A DNA stretch of 64,000 nucleotides from Lachnospiraceae bacterium UBA6998 (GTDB taxonomy: Bacteria > Bacillota > Clostridia > Lachnospirales > Lachnospiraceae), in NCBI GenBank assembly GCA_002448395.1, contig DJXS01000038.1, forward strand, positions 1 to 64,000, written 5' to 3'. The notes under the pieces were generated by a model. That model did not search any database. It saw only the letters and a list, made by a program, of their open reading frames with translations, and was not told the origin of the DNA. The translations under genes were made by a program, and so were the position numbers. Of this stretch, positions 26,375-34,830 are shown one piece after another (the first letter of the stretch is position 1; each line of letters begins with the position of its first letter).

Positions 26375-28417
26375 CTATATCGTTCTTAGATCAAGCTGTC
26401 TCATGTGAGGCGTCTCAAATTCGGGATCTGACAAAAGTACTTCCTCCACGTGGGCAGCCGCTTTGCGCATGATCGCCGAATCCTCGTAAATATCTGCCAG
26501 CACAAACCCCAGCGCGCCGCTCTGCCTCTCTCCGAACAGATCTCCGGGGCCTCTCAGCTTAAGGTCTTCCTCCGCTATTCTGAATCCGTCATTAGTCTTC
26601 TCCAGGATCTCCAGCCGCCGAGGCTTCTTGTCCGGGTCTTCATCCCCTGCCGCCCCTGGAGTGTACAGGAATACACAATAGGACTGCCACTGCCCTCTGC
26701 CTACCCGGCCTCTCAGCTGATGCAGCTGGGACATTCCGAATCGTTCTGCGTTTTCAATAGCGATCACCGTCGCATTGGGCACATCGATCCCGACCTCTAT
26801 GACCGTCGTGGATACCAGTATATCGGTTTCACCGCTGCTGAAGCGATCCATGACTTCCGTCTTTTCAGAAGGTTTCATACGGCCGTTCAGGGAGTCGATC
26901 CTCACTTCCGCAGGGAAGATTTTCCGCAGTTTCTCCGTATAATCGCGGACATTCTCAAGTTCGCTCATCTCGCCTTCTTCCACTTCAGGACAGATCACAT
27001 AAGCCTGTCTTCCCTGTTGGATCTGTCCGTAAATGAAGCGATAGATCCTGCGGCGCTCACTGCTGCTGATCGCCAGATTCTTAATAGGAATCCTTCCCGC
27101 CGGCATCTCATCGAGCACAGAGATCTGCAGGTCACCGTACATGATTATGGCAAGTGTCCTCGGAATAGGGGTCGCGCTCATTACAAGCACCGGCACGGAA
27201 TTTCCTTTCCCCGCAAGAGACTCCCTCTGTCTTACCCCGAAACGGTGCTGCTCATCCGTGATCACCAGCGCAAGATCAGCATATTCCACACTGTCCTGGA
27301 TCAGCGCATGAGTGCCGATGATGATATCCGCTCTTCCTGTCGCTATCTCGTCATAAGCCTCTTTCCTCGCCTTTCCCTTTACCGATCCGGTCAAAAGGAC
27401 AGGATTTATCGGAAGATCGTACTGTTCCTTCAATTTCAGAAGGTTGTCCATATGCTGCTTCGCCAGGACTTCCGTCGGTGCCATGAGGGCTCCCTGCCTG
27501 TGATTGGCACTGCAGAGAAGAAGCGCAAGAAAAGCAAGAATTGTCTTTCCGGATCCAACATCTCCCTGGAGAAGGCGGCTCATCACATATTCGCCGGTCA
27601 GATCCCTTTTGATCTCTTCCCAGGCCCTCTTCTGGGCTCCTGTAAGGGAATATGGAAGTTTAGAAAGAAGTTCCTCGGGAAGTCCCTCTGAAAGAAGGGG
27701 ACTGTCGTTTTTAAGCCCCTCGTTTTCTTTTTTCTTCTTTCTGATGCCAAGTATAAACTCGAAAAACTCGTCAAAGATCAGCCGGTTTCTGGCCGTACCG
27801 AGTTCCTGCATACTTGCAGGATGATGGATCGCGCGAAGCGCCAGATCCCTTTCGCACAGACCAAGGCGTTCTCTTTCACTCTCGTCAAGATAGTCTTCAA
27901 ATTCCGGAATCCCCTCAAGAGCCTGTTCGATCAGTGCGGAGATCTGTTTGTTTTTCATACCCTGAAACAGTGGATATACCGGCTGGAGAGTTCCCTCCAG
28001 ATCGTGATAATCATCCAGGGAATACACTCTTGGCTGTTCCATATAGCGCAGGCCTCTAGGCGTCAGCTTCATGATGCCCATGAAAACTCTCTGACTTCCC
28101 GGCGGCAGATTTTTGACCATATAAGGCATATTAAAAAATGTCAGTCTGCAGTCGCCTGTTGCGTCTGCGGCTTTGAAATGAGAGATGGTCCTGCCTCCGG
28201 CCCTGATCGTGCTTCCCCTCCCGATCACGGTAAGGAGAACGGCGCACTCCGCATTCTCTGATGACGCCGATACGGCGGACAAGCTTACATATTTCTCGTA
28301 CCGGGAAGGATAATAGCCGACAAGGTTGCCGACTGTATTAAGGCCTTTGCTCTGAAGCAGCTCTGCTGTACGCGGGCCCACTCTCTTTAGTTTTCCTACT
28401 TCTGTATTAATATCCAT
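26375..28417 (-). CDS. recG: ATP-dependent DNA helicase RecG
   Basis: RecG reverses stalled replication forks and drives branch migration. The 680 residues from the ATG at 28417 fit the family. Residues about 1-180 contain the wedge/OB domain; the helicase core has LLQGDVGSGKTILAF (Walker A), the DEQHRFGV box and MSATPIPRTLAI, then TTVIEVGIDVPNA and QLRGRVGRG. A longer upstream frame is not family-like and overlaps a terminator. It lies between the fakA-like and degV-like genes. Confidence 0.97.
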   Translation of the reverse strand: MDINTEVGKLKRVGPRTAELLQSKGLNTVGNLVGYYPSRYEKYVSLSAVSASSENAECAVLLTVIGRGSTIRAGGRTISHFKAADATGDCRLTFFNMPYMVKNLPPGSQRVFMGIMKLTPRGLRYMEQPRVYSLDDYHDLEGTLQPVYPLFQGMKNKQISALIEQALEGIPEFEDYLDESERERLGLCERDLALRAIHHPASMQELGTARNRLIFDEFFEFILGIRKKKKENEGLKNDSPLLSEGLPEELLSKLPYSLTGAQKRAWEEIKRDLTGEYVMSRLLQGDVGSGKTILAFLALLLCSANHRQGALMAPTEVLAKQHMDNLLKLKEQYDLPINPVLLTGSVKGKARKEAYDEIATGRADIIIGTHALIQDSVEYADLALVITDEQHRFGVRQRESLAGKGNSVPVLVMSATPIPRTLAIIMYGDLQISVLDEMPAGRIPIKNLAISSSERRRIYRFIYGQIQQGRQAYVICPEVEEGEMSELENVRDYTEKLRKIFPAEVRIDSLNGRMKPSEKTEVMDRFSSGETDILVSTTVIEVGIDVPNATVIAIENAERFGMSQLHQLRGRVGRGQWQSYCVFLYTPGAAGDEDPDKKPRRLEILEKTNDGFRIAEEDLKLRGPGDLFGERQSGALGFVLADIYEDSAIMRKAAAHVEEVLLSDPEFETPHMRQLDLRTI

Positions 28418-28470
28418 GTTAATACCCGTCTGATCCTTGTCGTCCTGTCCATTATAAGTATTGCCAAAAG

Positions 28471-28499
28471 AAACCGGATGCCTCCATGACATCCGGTTT
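28471..28499 (-). terminator. Terminator after the FakA-like gene
   Basis: AAACCGGATG (28471-28480) pairs perfectly with CATCCGGTTT (28490-28499) around a 9-base loop; minus-strand CTTTTGG follows. It separates the fakA-like gene from recG. Confidence 0.8.
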
Positions 28500-28558
28500 G
28501 TGTAACTGCATATTAAGCGCTGTTTCCTGATCAGGTGACCTTATATTTAGTGTCCGGC

Positions 28559-30268
28559 TTATTCAGCAGACAAAATATAGTAGTAGATCGGCTGTCCGCC
28601 GTATTGAAGCTCCACATCGCAGGTCGGGAAAGCTTCCGCGGCTCTTGCCCTGAACTGTTCTGCCGCTTCTTCCGCCACATCTGCTCCGTAGTAAACACTG
28701 ATGATCTCTGTATCCTCATCCACGATCTTCTTTAATGATTCAAAGGTCACATCTTCGATATCATTGCCTGTAGTGAGGATACCGCTGTCGCCGATACCCA
28801 TGATGTCGCCCTCGTGAATCTTGATATTGTCGATCTCTGTGTCCCTGACGGCATATGTGACCTCCGCGCTGTGAACGGCGCCGATCTCCTCGCACATATT
28901 GGCCTTATTGGCCTCAGCATCCAGATCAGGCATGTAATTGATCACTGCGGTGATTCCCTGAGGGACTGTCGTAGTGGGAACAACCACCACTTTCTTGTCA
29001 GTGGTAAGGGAGGCTGCCTGGTTGGCTGCCATGATAATGTTCTTATTGTTCGGAAGGACAAATACAACGTCAGCGTTGACACTCTCCACAGCTTTAAGAA
29101 CATCATCCGTGCTGGGGTTCATAGTCTGTCCGCCGCTGATCACATAATCGACACCGAGTCCGGTGAAGATCTCCCTGATACCGTCGCCGACAGATACTGT
29201 GATAAAGCCGACTTCCTTTCTGGGCTGTTCCGGCACCTTGGGCGCCTCTGTCTCAGCAGGCTTTTTCTCCTCCGCGCTTTCGGATCTGGAAGATTTGCCG
29301 GCTTCCGCGCCTTTGCCGCCGGATTCAGCTTCCTTGAGATTGAGGAGTCTCACCTCTCCCAGTTCGCCGAATTTCTGGCTTCTCTGAATGATCAGGCCGG
29401 GATCGTTGGTCTGACATTTGACATGGAGGACATCTCCATCCACCGCGCACTTTACGCGGTCTCCGAGGGACTTGAGGAATTCCAGATACTCTTTCTGATC
29501 TCTGGAAGAAGGCTTCTTGGCCATCAGCACAGTCATCCTCATTTTATAAATAAAGCGGAGCTCCTCTTTCTCAACAACTTCTTTCTCGGGCTCGGCTTCA
29601 GGCTTTTCTTCTTCCTTCTCGATAAGAGCGCTGTAGTCGATCTCTTTGCCAAGGAATCTGTCGTAAGCTCCCTTCATGACCTGCACAAGACCCTGTCCGC
29701 CGGAGTCAACTACGCCCGCCTGCTTGAGGACCGGCAGCAGCTCAGGTGTGTTGGCAAGAACCTTCTCCGCCTCTTCAAGAACCGCTCCGAGAAATGCCTC
29801 CAGGTTTTCTTCTCCTGCATCGGCAAGTTCTCTGGACTTAAGAGAAGCACCCTTGGCTACGGTAAGGATCGTGCCTTCCTTGGGCTTCATGACAGCTTTA
29901 TAAGCGGTCTCCACAGCTCTGTCAAAGCCGTCCGCCAGAACAGGGACTGTGAGCTCTGTCTCCGTCTTGGCTACCTTTCCGAATCCGCGGATCAGCTGGG
30001 AGAGAATAACACCCGAATTACCTCTGGCTCCCCTCAGAGACCCTGATGACATCGCCTTGCAGATGTCCTTCATGCTGTCAGTGCTTCCAAGGGCGGAAAC
30101 CTCTTTGACGGCGGATTTGATCGTCAATGTCATATTGGTGCCTGTATCTCCGTCGGGAACGGGGAATACATTGAGTTCATTGATCCATTCTTTATTTGCT
30201 TCCAAATTGGCTGCTCCGGCAAAAAACATCTCTGCCAGCAGTTTTGCATCGATTGCGCTGGTCGTCAC
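28559..30268 (-). CDS. fakA: FakA/YloV-like DAK2-domain fatty acid kinase
   Basis: Related to FakA, which phosphorylates fatty acids bound to FakB. The 569 residues run from a GTG at 30268, chosen because AGGAGG sits 8 bases before it. Residues about 10-200 are a DAK2 domain with the ATP/metal motif NVFPVPDGDTGTNM and SGSLRGARGNSGVILSQ. A linker rich in Lys/Glu/Ala/Pro (about 320-360) leads to the C-terminal DegV-like domain (about 360-569) with ISGGQTMNPSTDDVLKA. It follows the Asp23 gene as in Bacillus yloU-yloV. Confidence 0.92.
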   Translation of the reverse strand: MTTSAIDAKLLAEMFFAGAANLEANKEWINELNVFPVPDGDTGTNMTLTIKSAVKEVSALGSTDSMKDICKAMSSGSLRGARGNSGVILSQLIRGFGKVAKTETELTVPVLADGFDRAVETAYKAVMKPKEGTILTVAKGASLKSRELADAGEENLEAFLGAVLEEAEKVLANTPELLPVLKQAGVVDSGGQGLVQVMKGAYDRFLGKEIDYSALIEKEEEKPEAEPEKEVVEKEELRFIYKMRMTVLMAKKPSSRDQKEYLEFLKSLGDRVKCAVDGDVLHVKCQTNDPGLIIQRSQKFGELGEVRLLNLKEAESGGKGAEAGKSSRSESAEEKKPAETEAPKVPEQPRKEVGFITVSVGDGIREIFTGLGVDYVISGGQTMNPSTDDVLKAVESVNADVVFVLPNNKNIIMAANQAASLTTDKKVVVVPTTTVPQGITAVINYMPDLDAEANKANMCEEIGAVHSAEVTYAVRDTEIDNIKIHEGDIMGIGDSGILTTGNDIEDVTFESLKKIVDEDTEIISVYYGADVAEEAAEQFRARAAEAFPTCDVELQYGGQPIYYYILSAE

Positions 30269-30326
30269 CGCATCTTCCTCCTGATTACTTATAAATTTCA
30301 TGATTGAACGGGCAGTGCACTGTTAC

Positions 30327-30689
30327 TCAGTCAATGACGCGTACACCTTCTACATAAACATTGATCTTCTCTACCTCAAGGCCGGTGAAATCCTCCACGC
30401 GGTATGCGACGGATGAAACCAGATTGTCAGCCACGGCCATGATATTTACTCCATAAGATACGATCACGTGGAAATCGATCACAAGTTTGTCTCTTGAGTT
30501 AAGAGTTACGTTGATTCCCTTGGTCATACTCTCTCTCTTGAGCAGATTGGCAAATCCTTCCTTGCTGTTGACGGCAGCCATGCCTACAATACCGAAGCAC
30601 TCATTCGCTACGTTGCCGGCATACTGGGCGATCACTTCCGGGTCAACACTGATGTTGCCCATATGTGTATTAAATAAAAATGTCTTCAA
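30327..30689 (-). CDS. Asp23/Gls24 family envelope stress protein
   Basis: A 120-residue Asp23/Gls24 domain protein of the YloU type. These small alpha/beta proteins are linked to envelope stress and are often paired with FakA. The sequence shows GNISVDPEVIAQYAGNVANE and a C-terminal strand KINVYVEGVRVID. The start is a TTG at 30689 with GGAG 7 bases upstream; the open frame extends further but has no site. It lies next to the FakA-like gene. Confidence 0.92.
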   Translation of the reverse strand: MKTFLFNTHMGNISVDPEVIAQYAGNVANECFGIVGMAAVNSKEGFANLLKRESMTKGINVTLNSRDKLVIDFHVIVSYGVNIMAVADNLVSSVAYRVEDFTGLEVEKINVYVEGVRVID

Positions 30690-30876
30690 AGGCCATTCTC
30701 CTTTCAAGCCGAAAGCTCGGCGTAGTGATGATTCGATCACATTCATGTCCTGAACAGTATTTCCTAATTGTATACGTGATAAATCAATATAGATTATAAC
30801 CTTAAAACAGGGAAAAGAAAAGGTTGTATTGTGGTATCAATTATTATAATTCCCTTGTAATTCGTTGATTTTTTTC

Positions 30877-30905
30877 TTGCATTCACGTTTCATTTTTGAT
30901 ACTAT
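30877..30905 (+). promoter_or_regulatory. rpmB promoter
   Basis: Plus-strand TTGCAT (30877-30882), 17-base spacer, TACTAT (30900-30905), with T-rich sequence upstream. It leads to rpmB with a leader of about 40 bases. Confidence 0.7.
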
Positions 30906-30949
30906 ACAAATGTTGTAGACCCGAATATGTACGTTAGGAGGTGTTTAAG

Positions 30950-31138
30950 ATGGCAAAATGTGATATCTGCGGCAAGGGCGCTCATTTTGGAAATAACGTC
31001 AGCCATTCTCATAGAAGATCCAACAGAATCTGGAATTCCAATGTCCAGAAGGTTGCTGTGAACGTCAACGGCGCTAAGAAGAGAATGCACGTCTGCACCA
31101 GCTGCCTTAGATCCAACAAGGTCGAGCGAGCTATTTAA
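30950..31138 (+). CDS. rpmB: 50S ribosomal protein L28
   Basis: A 62-residue L28 with MAKCDICGKGAHFGNNVSHS and the C-terminal CTSCLRSNKVERAI. The CxxC pairs (CDIC and CTSC) make it the zinc-binding (C+) form. The ATG at 30950 follows AGGAGGTG. It is divergent from the Asp23-FakA operon, which is the usual rpmB neighbourhood. Confidence 0.98.
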   Translation: MAKCDICGKGAHFGNNVSHSHRRSNRIWNSNVQKVAVNVNGAKKRMHVCTSCLRSNKVERAI

Positions 31139-31196
31139 TATAGCCGCCTGATCAGGATCATCACTAACTGGATGTAATTATATCGAGTTATAATTA

Positions 31197-31223
31197 AAAG
31201 GACTGTACCGGACAGTCCTTTTT
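31197..31223. terminator. rpmB terminator, bidirectional
   Basis: AAAGGACTGT (31197-31206) pairs with ACAGTCCTTT (31212-31221) around ACCGG, followed by TTC on the plus strand. On the minus strand the stem is followed by TTTTAATT. It also serves the convergent epimerase operon. Confidence 0.9.
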
Positions 31224-31274
31224 CTTGTGCTCATTTAATGTATTTACTGTTTTGCCGGGCCGGGCCCGGTCTTT

Positions 31275-32327
31275 TCATGCCAAAGAACGAAGATACTTCT
31301 CAAGCCTCTTGTACATCCAGGGGAGGTCATGTTCAGGCTCCCACCCCAGAAGCTGTATCTTTGTGATATCCATATTCAGAAAGCTCGGAGCCGGATAACG
31401 GGAAGCGTCTCCGCTCTCATCCACCCTGACAGCGATCTTACCCCCGGCCACTTCTCTGGAAACCATTTCTCCCATCTCATATATAGAACAGTATGTGGCA
31501 GGATTCGCGGCATTATATGTCTCTCCGGCAGCACCTTTTAACAGGACTGTCAGGATCGCTGTTACAGCCTGCGCGGTGTACAGGTAGGGATGCCGGCTGG
31601 TACCCTTAGTCGCCAGGACAATATCTTTCCCGTCGATGGCGTTTCTTGTCATCATCGCGAACACCCGGCGGTCATTATAATCCACTCCGGGTCCGAAAGT
31701 CTGGGCGAGGCGTATGCTCATTGCAGGAAGTCCGTATTCCGCGGCATACGCGGTGCAGAGCATCTCACACATTCTCTTGCTTTCCGGATAGCAGCTCCTT
31801 GTTCTCCGAAGATCCACTTTTCCAAGTGCGCCTTCGTCAAGCAGCTCTTCCGTATTTACTTCTCCGAAAGCTTCCATGCTGGAAAGAAATACGAATCCCT
31901 TCGTGTCTCGCTTTTTTGCCTCCTCCAAAAGGCCGGCCGTTCCCTCCACTGAGGTGCGGATGACTTCCACCGGATGCTCATTCATAAAGGCGCTGGCAGT
32001 GGGACAGGCGCCGTGGATCCAGTAATCAATCTTCTCAGGAAGAGAAGGAAGCTTTTCCATCGTCCCCGTCAAAAGAGTCAGTTCAGGTGCGCTTACAAGA
32101 CTCCCGAGAACTCTCCCCGCTTTTGCGGTATCCCTGACAATTGCGCAGATCGAAAGACCGAGTCCGCGTTCACGTCCCGCGTGGATCAGAGCACTTATCA
32201 TTGTCATCCCGATAAGCCCTGTTCCTCCCGTCACTAAGATGGTACTGTTTCTGAGTTTCTCCCAAGGCAGGTCCGCTTCACAGATCCACCTCAGATCTTC
32301 CTTAAAAATATCTGAATTTTCTGTCAT
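31275..32327 (-). CDS. NAD-dependent epimerase/dehydratase (extended SDR)
   Basis: A 350-residue nucleotide-sugar enzyme. The Rossmann loop reads ILVTGGTGLIGMTMI; the catalytic Tyr-x3-Lys is in SCYPESKRMCEML, preceded by FLSSMEAFGEV. This is the extended SDR plan of UDP-/dTDP-/CDP-sugar epimerases and decarboxylases. The ATG at 32327 follows GGGAG and avoids overlap with the cytidylyltransferase gene. Next to a TarI-like gene and a LicD gene, it may make an activated sugar or polyol for a surface polymer; substrate unknown. Confidence 0.9.
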   Translation of the reverse strand: MTENSDIFKEDLRWICEADLPWEKLRNSTILVTGGTGLIGMTMISALIHAGRERGLGLSICAIVRDTAKAGRVLGSLVSAPELTLLTGTMEKLPSLPEKIDYWIHGACPTASAFMNEHPVEVIRTSVEGTAGLLEEAKKRDTKGFVFLSSMEAFGEVNTEELLDEGALGKVDLRRTRSCYPESKRMCEMLCTAYAAEYGLPAMSIRLAQTFGPGVDYNDRRVFAMMTRNAIDGKDIVLATKGTSRHPYLYTAQAVTAILTVLLKGAAGETYNAANPATYCSIYEMGEMVSREVAGGKIAVRVDESGDASRYPAPSFLNMDITKIQLLGWEPEHDLPWMYKRLEKYLRSLA

Positions 32328-32343
32328 TCCAATCTCCCGGTCA

Positions 32344-33069
32344 TCAGATTCCGAAGATCTGAGAGCTCTCTCTTGCATCAACCATTGCACGGAAAATATA
32401 GAAGTCACTCGGTGTCGTGATCTTTATGTTCTCCGGCTTTCCCTGCACAGTATAGAGCTTATATCCGTAATGTTTCATCATGCTCGCAGAATCAATAAAA
32501 CCTGTTCCGCCGTGTTCCTCACGTACTCTGTTGTGAACACCAAGGATCTCTCCGAGGTAGAAGCTCTGGGGTGCCCTTGCCAGCTCACACATGGATCTGT
32601 CAATGATCGTTCCGACCGCTCCCGTCTCATCCTTCATTGTGATCGTCTCAATGGCAGCGGTAACAGTGATCGCAGTTCCCTTCTCTTTTACGGTTCTGAT
32701 ATTATCGGAGATGGTCTCCTCATCGATCAGGGGCCTTACACCGTCATGGATCAGCACAATGTCCTTCTCCCCATAAAATTCTGCGGCCGCACACAGGCCA
32801 TTATAGATAGACTCCTGTCCCGTGCTTCCTCCGGGAACGATTTTTCTGATCTTTTTAAGTCCGAACTTCCGAACAAGTTCCTGTGTATAACCGATCCAGC
32901 TCTCCAGCATTACTACAATGATGCCGTCGATCTCACTATGCTGGTCAAAAGCTTCAAGTGTGTAAACGATGATGGGTTTTCCGTGCAGTTCAAGAAACTG
33001 TTTGGGCCTGGTCTTGGTGTTCATTCTCTGTCCGGTGCCGCCGGCAAAGATCAGTGCGACATTGCTCAT
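32344..33069 (-). CDS. IspD/TarI family cytidylyltransferase
   Basis: A 241-residue enzyme that activates a sugar- or polyol-phosphate with CTP. It has LIFAGGTGQRMNTKTRPKQF (the CTP-binding loop), VPGGSTGQESIYNGL and LIHDGVRPLI, and a C-terminal NIKITTPSDFYI. By wording of the first loop it looks closer to TarI (ribitol-5-phosphate cytidylyltransferase) than to IspD of isoprenoid synthesis, and it lies with licD, epimerase and glycosyltransferase genes. Its start overlaps the gerW stop (ATGA), so translation is coupled. IspD cannot be excluded. Confidence 0.88.
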   Translation of the reverse strand: MSNVALIFAGGTGQRMNTKTRPKQFLELHGKPIIVYTLEAFDQHSEIDGIIVVMLESWIGYTQELVRKFGLKKIRKIVPGGSTGQESIYNGLCAAAEFYGEKDIVLIHDGVRPLIDEETISDNIRTVKEKGTAITVTAAIETITMKDETGAVGTIIDRSMCELARAPQSFYLGEILGVHNRVREEHGGTGFIDSASMMKHYGYKLYTVQGKPENIKITTPSDFYIFRAMVDARESSQIFGI

Positions 33070-33500
33070 TTTTCTGCCCCTGCCTCCCTGACAGAAACAT
33101 CTTTCACCTCAGGCTCCGGGAACGCCGCTTTTACAGCCTCATCATCAGATATCATGTCGCTGTTTCTTCCCTTGATCTTGTCGACGACGTCAGGGATCAT
33201 ATCAACAAGTTTCGTAACCGCGGTCTGGTCTTTGATATTGACCACTTTGGTCTGTCCGTTCTTGATGATAAGTATTGCTGTAGGTGTCATCTTTGCGGAA
33301 AATCCGCCGGCACCGGCATCCTTATGGTCCGTTCCGTTGGAACCTGCGCCGCATCCGATTGAGACATCGGAAAGCGGAATGATGATCTGATCACCGATCC
33401 TCACGGGCGCGCCGACAACAGTCTTGGAAGTGAGCACACTCTCCGCGCCGTCCATAAGAGATTTAACTACTGTTGCAATACTGTTCTTTTCTTCAGCCAT
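33066..33500 (-). CDS. gerW: GerW/YtfJ-family sporulation protein
   Basis: A 144-residue YtfJ-type protein. In Bacillus, GerW is made in the forespore and needed for germination with some nutrients. The sequence has SLMDGAESVLTSKTVVGAPV, the IIPLSDVSIGCGAGSNG turn and FSAKMTPTAILIIKNG, typical of the family, with a more divergent acidic tail. It follows YtfI, as in Bacillus, and its stop overlaps the TarI-like gene. Sporulation in this organism is suggested but not shown. Confidence 0.9.
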   Translation of the reverse strand: MAEEKNSIATVVKSLMDGAESVLTSKTVVGAPVRIGDQIIIPLSDVSIGCGAGSNGTDHKDAGAGGFSAKMTPTAILIIKNGQTKVVNIKDQTAVTKLVDMIPDVVDKIKGRNSDMISDDEAVKAAFPEPEVKDVSVREAGAEK

Positions 33501-33587
33501 TTCCGTTCCTCTTTCTTCGCTTTTACAGCATGAACCTGTTAATTACGTGTTTCTATTTTAATATGTTCATCTTATAAATGCTCACAT

Positions 33588-34382
33588 TTATTGCAGTTTG
33601 CTCTTAACCTTCTTAAGCTTTTTGATCATCTTCCGGCAGTCCTTGTCAAAAATCAGGGGGACCGTTTCCTTTACCGGCGTGATCAGCCTGATCTTTCCGG
33701 CCATCTCCGCATTCATGTTGCAGCGGTACAGATTCCATTCCGTATCGATTCCCAGGTGCTCGTCCGTAAACGGCATCAGCATCGATGTAAAACCGGTCAG
33801 TTTTCCATTGAGGCAGGGGTCATTAAGCCCCACATTTCCTCCGATCTTCCAGTGATCCGGCATTACGGAATCCAGGATTCTCGAAAGGCGCCGGCTTACT
33901 TTCCTGAAAGCTCTTCTGCCGCAGCTGCCCGTAAGCACTCTGTGGACGTAATCGACCGCATTGATGATCTTCTCCGCCTTGGCGGCAGCCGCATCTATTT
34001 TCTCCGAGAGGGAAGTCTCCTCTTTTTCTTCTTCCTCTTCCTGTTCTTCTTCGGTTTCCTTCTCCCCGGTTTCCTTCTTCTTAAGTCTGTCCATGATCTT
34101 TATATCCTTACCGAAGATCTTGACAGTGATCAGTTCATTCCCGGGGTAAGTGACAAATACCTTCAGGATACCGAAAAGCCAGGATATGAAGGCTTTCACC
34201 TCAGACTTTTCCCTGAGTACGGAAACCGGAAACTCCTCATGTCTCTCAGGATCATCAACAGCCGCCCTGGCACTATATTTGATCGGATCAAGCAGAATGA
34301 TAAGAAGGATCACAAGGATCACAGCCAAAAGGACAAGCAATATGATTCCCAGCCATTTCAATATAGTAAGAAATACAGCCAT
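33588..34382 (-). CDS. DUF2953 (YtfI-like) membrane protein
   Basis: A 264-residue protein with one N-terminal membrane helix (about 7-30) and a soluble domain carrying an acidic Glu-rich stretch (TGEKETEEEQEEEEEKEE), then the DUF2953-type C-terminal half (GGNVGLNDPCLNGKLTGF, MNAEMAGKIRLI). In Bacillus, ytfI precedes gerW/ytfJ, and the same order is found here. The ATG at 34382 follows GGAGG. Function unknown; it may act with GerW at the spore or membrane. Confidence 0.88.
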   Translation of the reverse strand: MAVFLTILKWLGIILLVLLAVILVILLIILLDPIKYSARAAVDDPERHEEFPVSVLREKSEVKAFISWLFGILKVFVTYPGNELITVKIFGKDIKIMDRLKKKETGEKETEEEQEEEEEKEETSLSEKIDAAAAKAEKIINAVDYVHRVLTGSCGRRAFRKVSRRLSRILDSVMPDHWKIGGNVGLNDPCLNGKLTGFTSMLMPFTDEHLGIDTEWNLYRCNMNAEMAGKIRLITPVKETVPLIFDKDCRKMIKKLKKVKSKLQ

Positions 34383-34392
34383 TTCCGCCTCC

Positions 34393-34824
34393 TTACTCTG
34401 ACTGCGGCTGCAGAGGCAGCTCATCCTGCGCGCCTGTCCCGGTTGAGAGCGCGGATTTGTCAGTAACCGCTAGACCGGCGTCCCTGCCTCGCAGTTTCCT
34501 TATTCCGTGAGGAAACAGGTACGCCCTCACATCACCGCTCCCTGTGTGATCATAAGCTTCCTGCACAAGTCTCTGTACAAGTTCCACCGCCTCCGAATGT
34601 CCTGCGGCAATGCCGATGATGTAGGGAGGATATTTCTTGTAATACGGCTGCTGCAGATTGACGCAGTGGAGAATCTCAAGCTGGTTGGAACCCGGCCCGG
34701 GTACTGAGGGACTCAGAGCGATCACATAGATCGTAAACTGTCCTTCTCCGCGCATCAGTTTCCTCTTCACTTCTTCCGGGTCCCTGATGGAAGGTCCCGT
34801 ATAGAGATTCTTAAAAAAATACAT
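34393..34824 (-). CDS. Hypothetical protein, 143 residues
   Basis: I do not recognise a named family. The protein is soluble, 143 residues, with MYFFKNLYTGPSIRDPEEVKR at the start, IYVIALSPSVPGPGSNQLEI, and YIIGIAAGHSEAVELVQRLV. The last part resembles an alpha/beta fold. The C-terminal 40 residues look disordered and Gln/Ser/Pro-rich. It sits 10 bases before the ytfI start and 7 bases after the glycosyltransferase, so it is part of the operon. It may be conserved in related clostridia. Confidence 0.75.
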   Translation of the reverse strand: MYFFKNLYTGPSIRDPEEVKRKLMRGEGQFTIYVIALSPSVPGPGSNQLEILHCVNLQQPYYKKYPPYIIGIAAGHSEAVELVQRLVQEAYDHTGSGDVRAYLFPHGIRKLRGRDAGLAVTDKSALSTGTGAQDELPLQPQSE

Positions 34825-34830
34825 ACAGAT

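Noticed and set aside
26450-27691. A plus-strand open frame opposite recG
   Set aside because: RecG motifs are complete on the minus strand; the antisense frame has no ribosome site.
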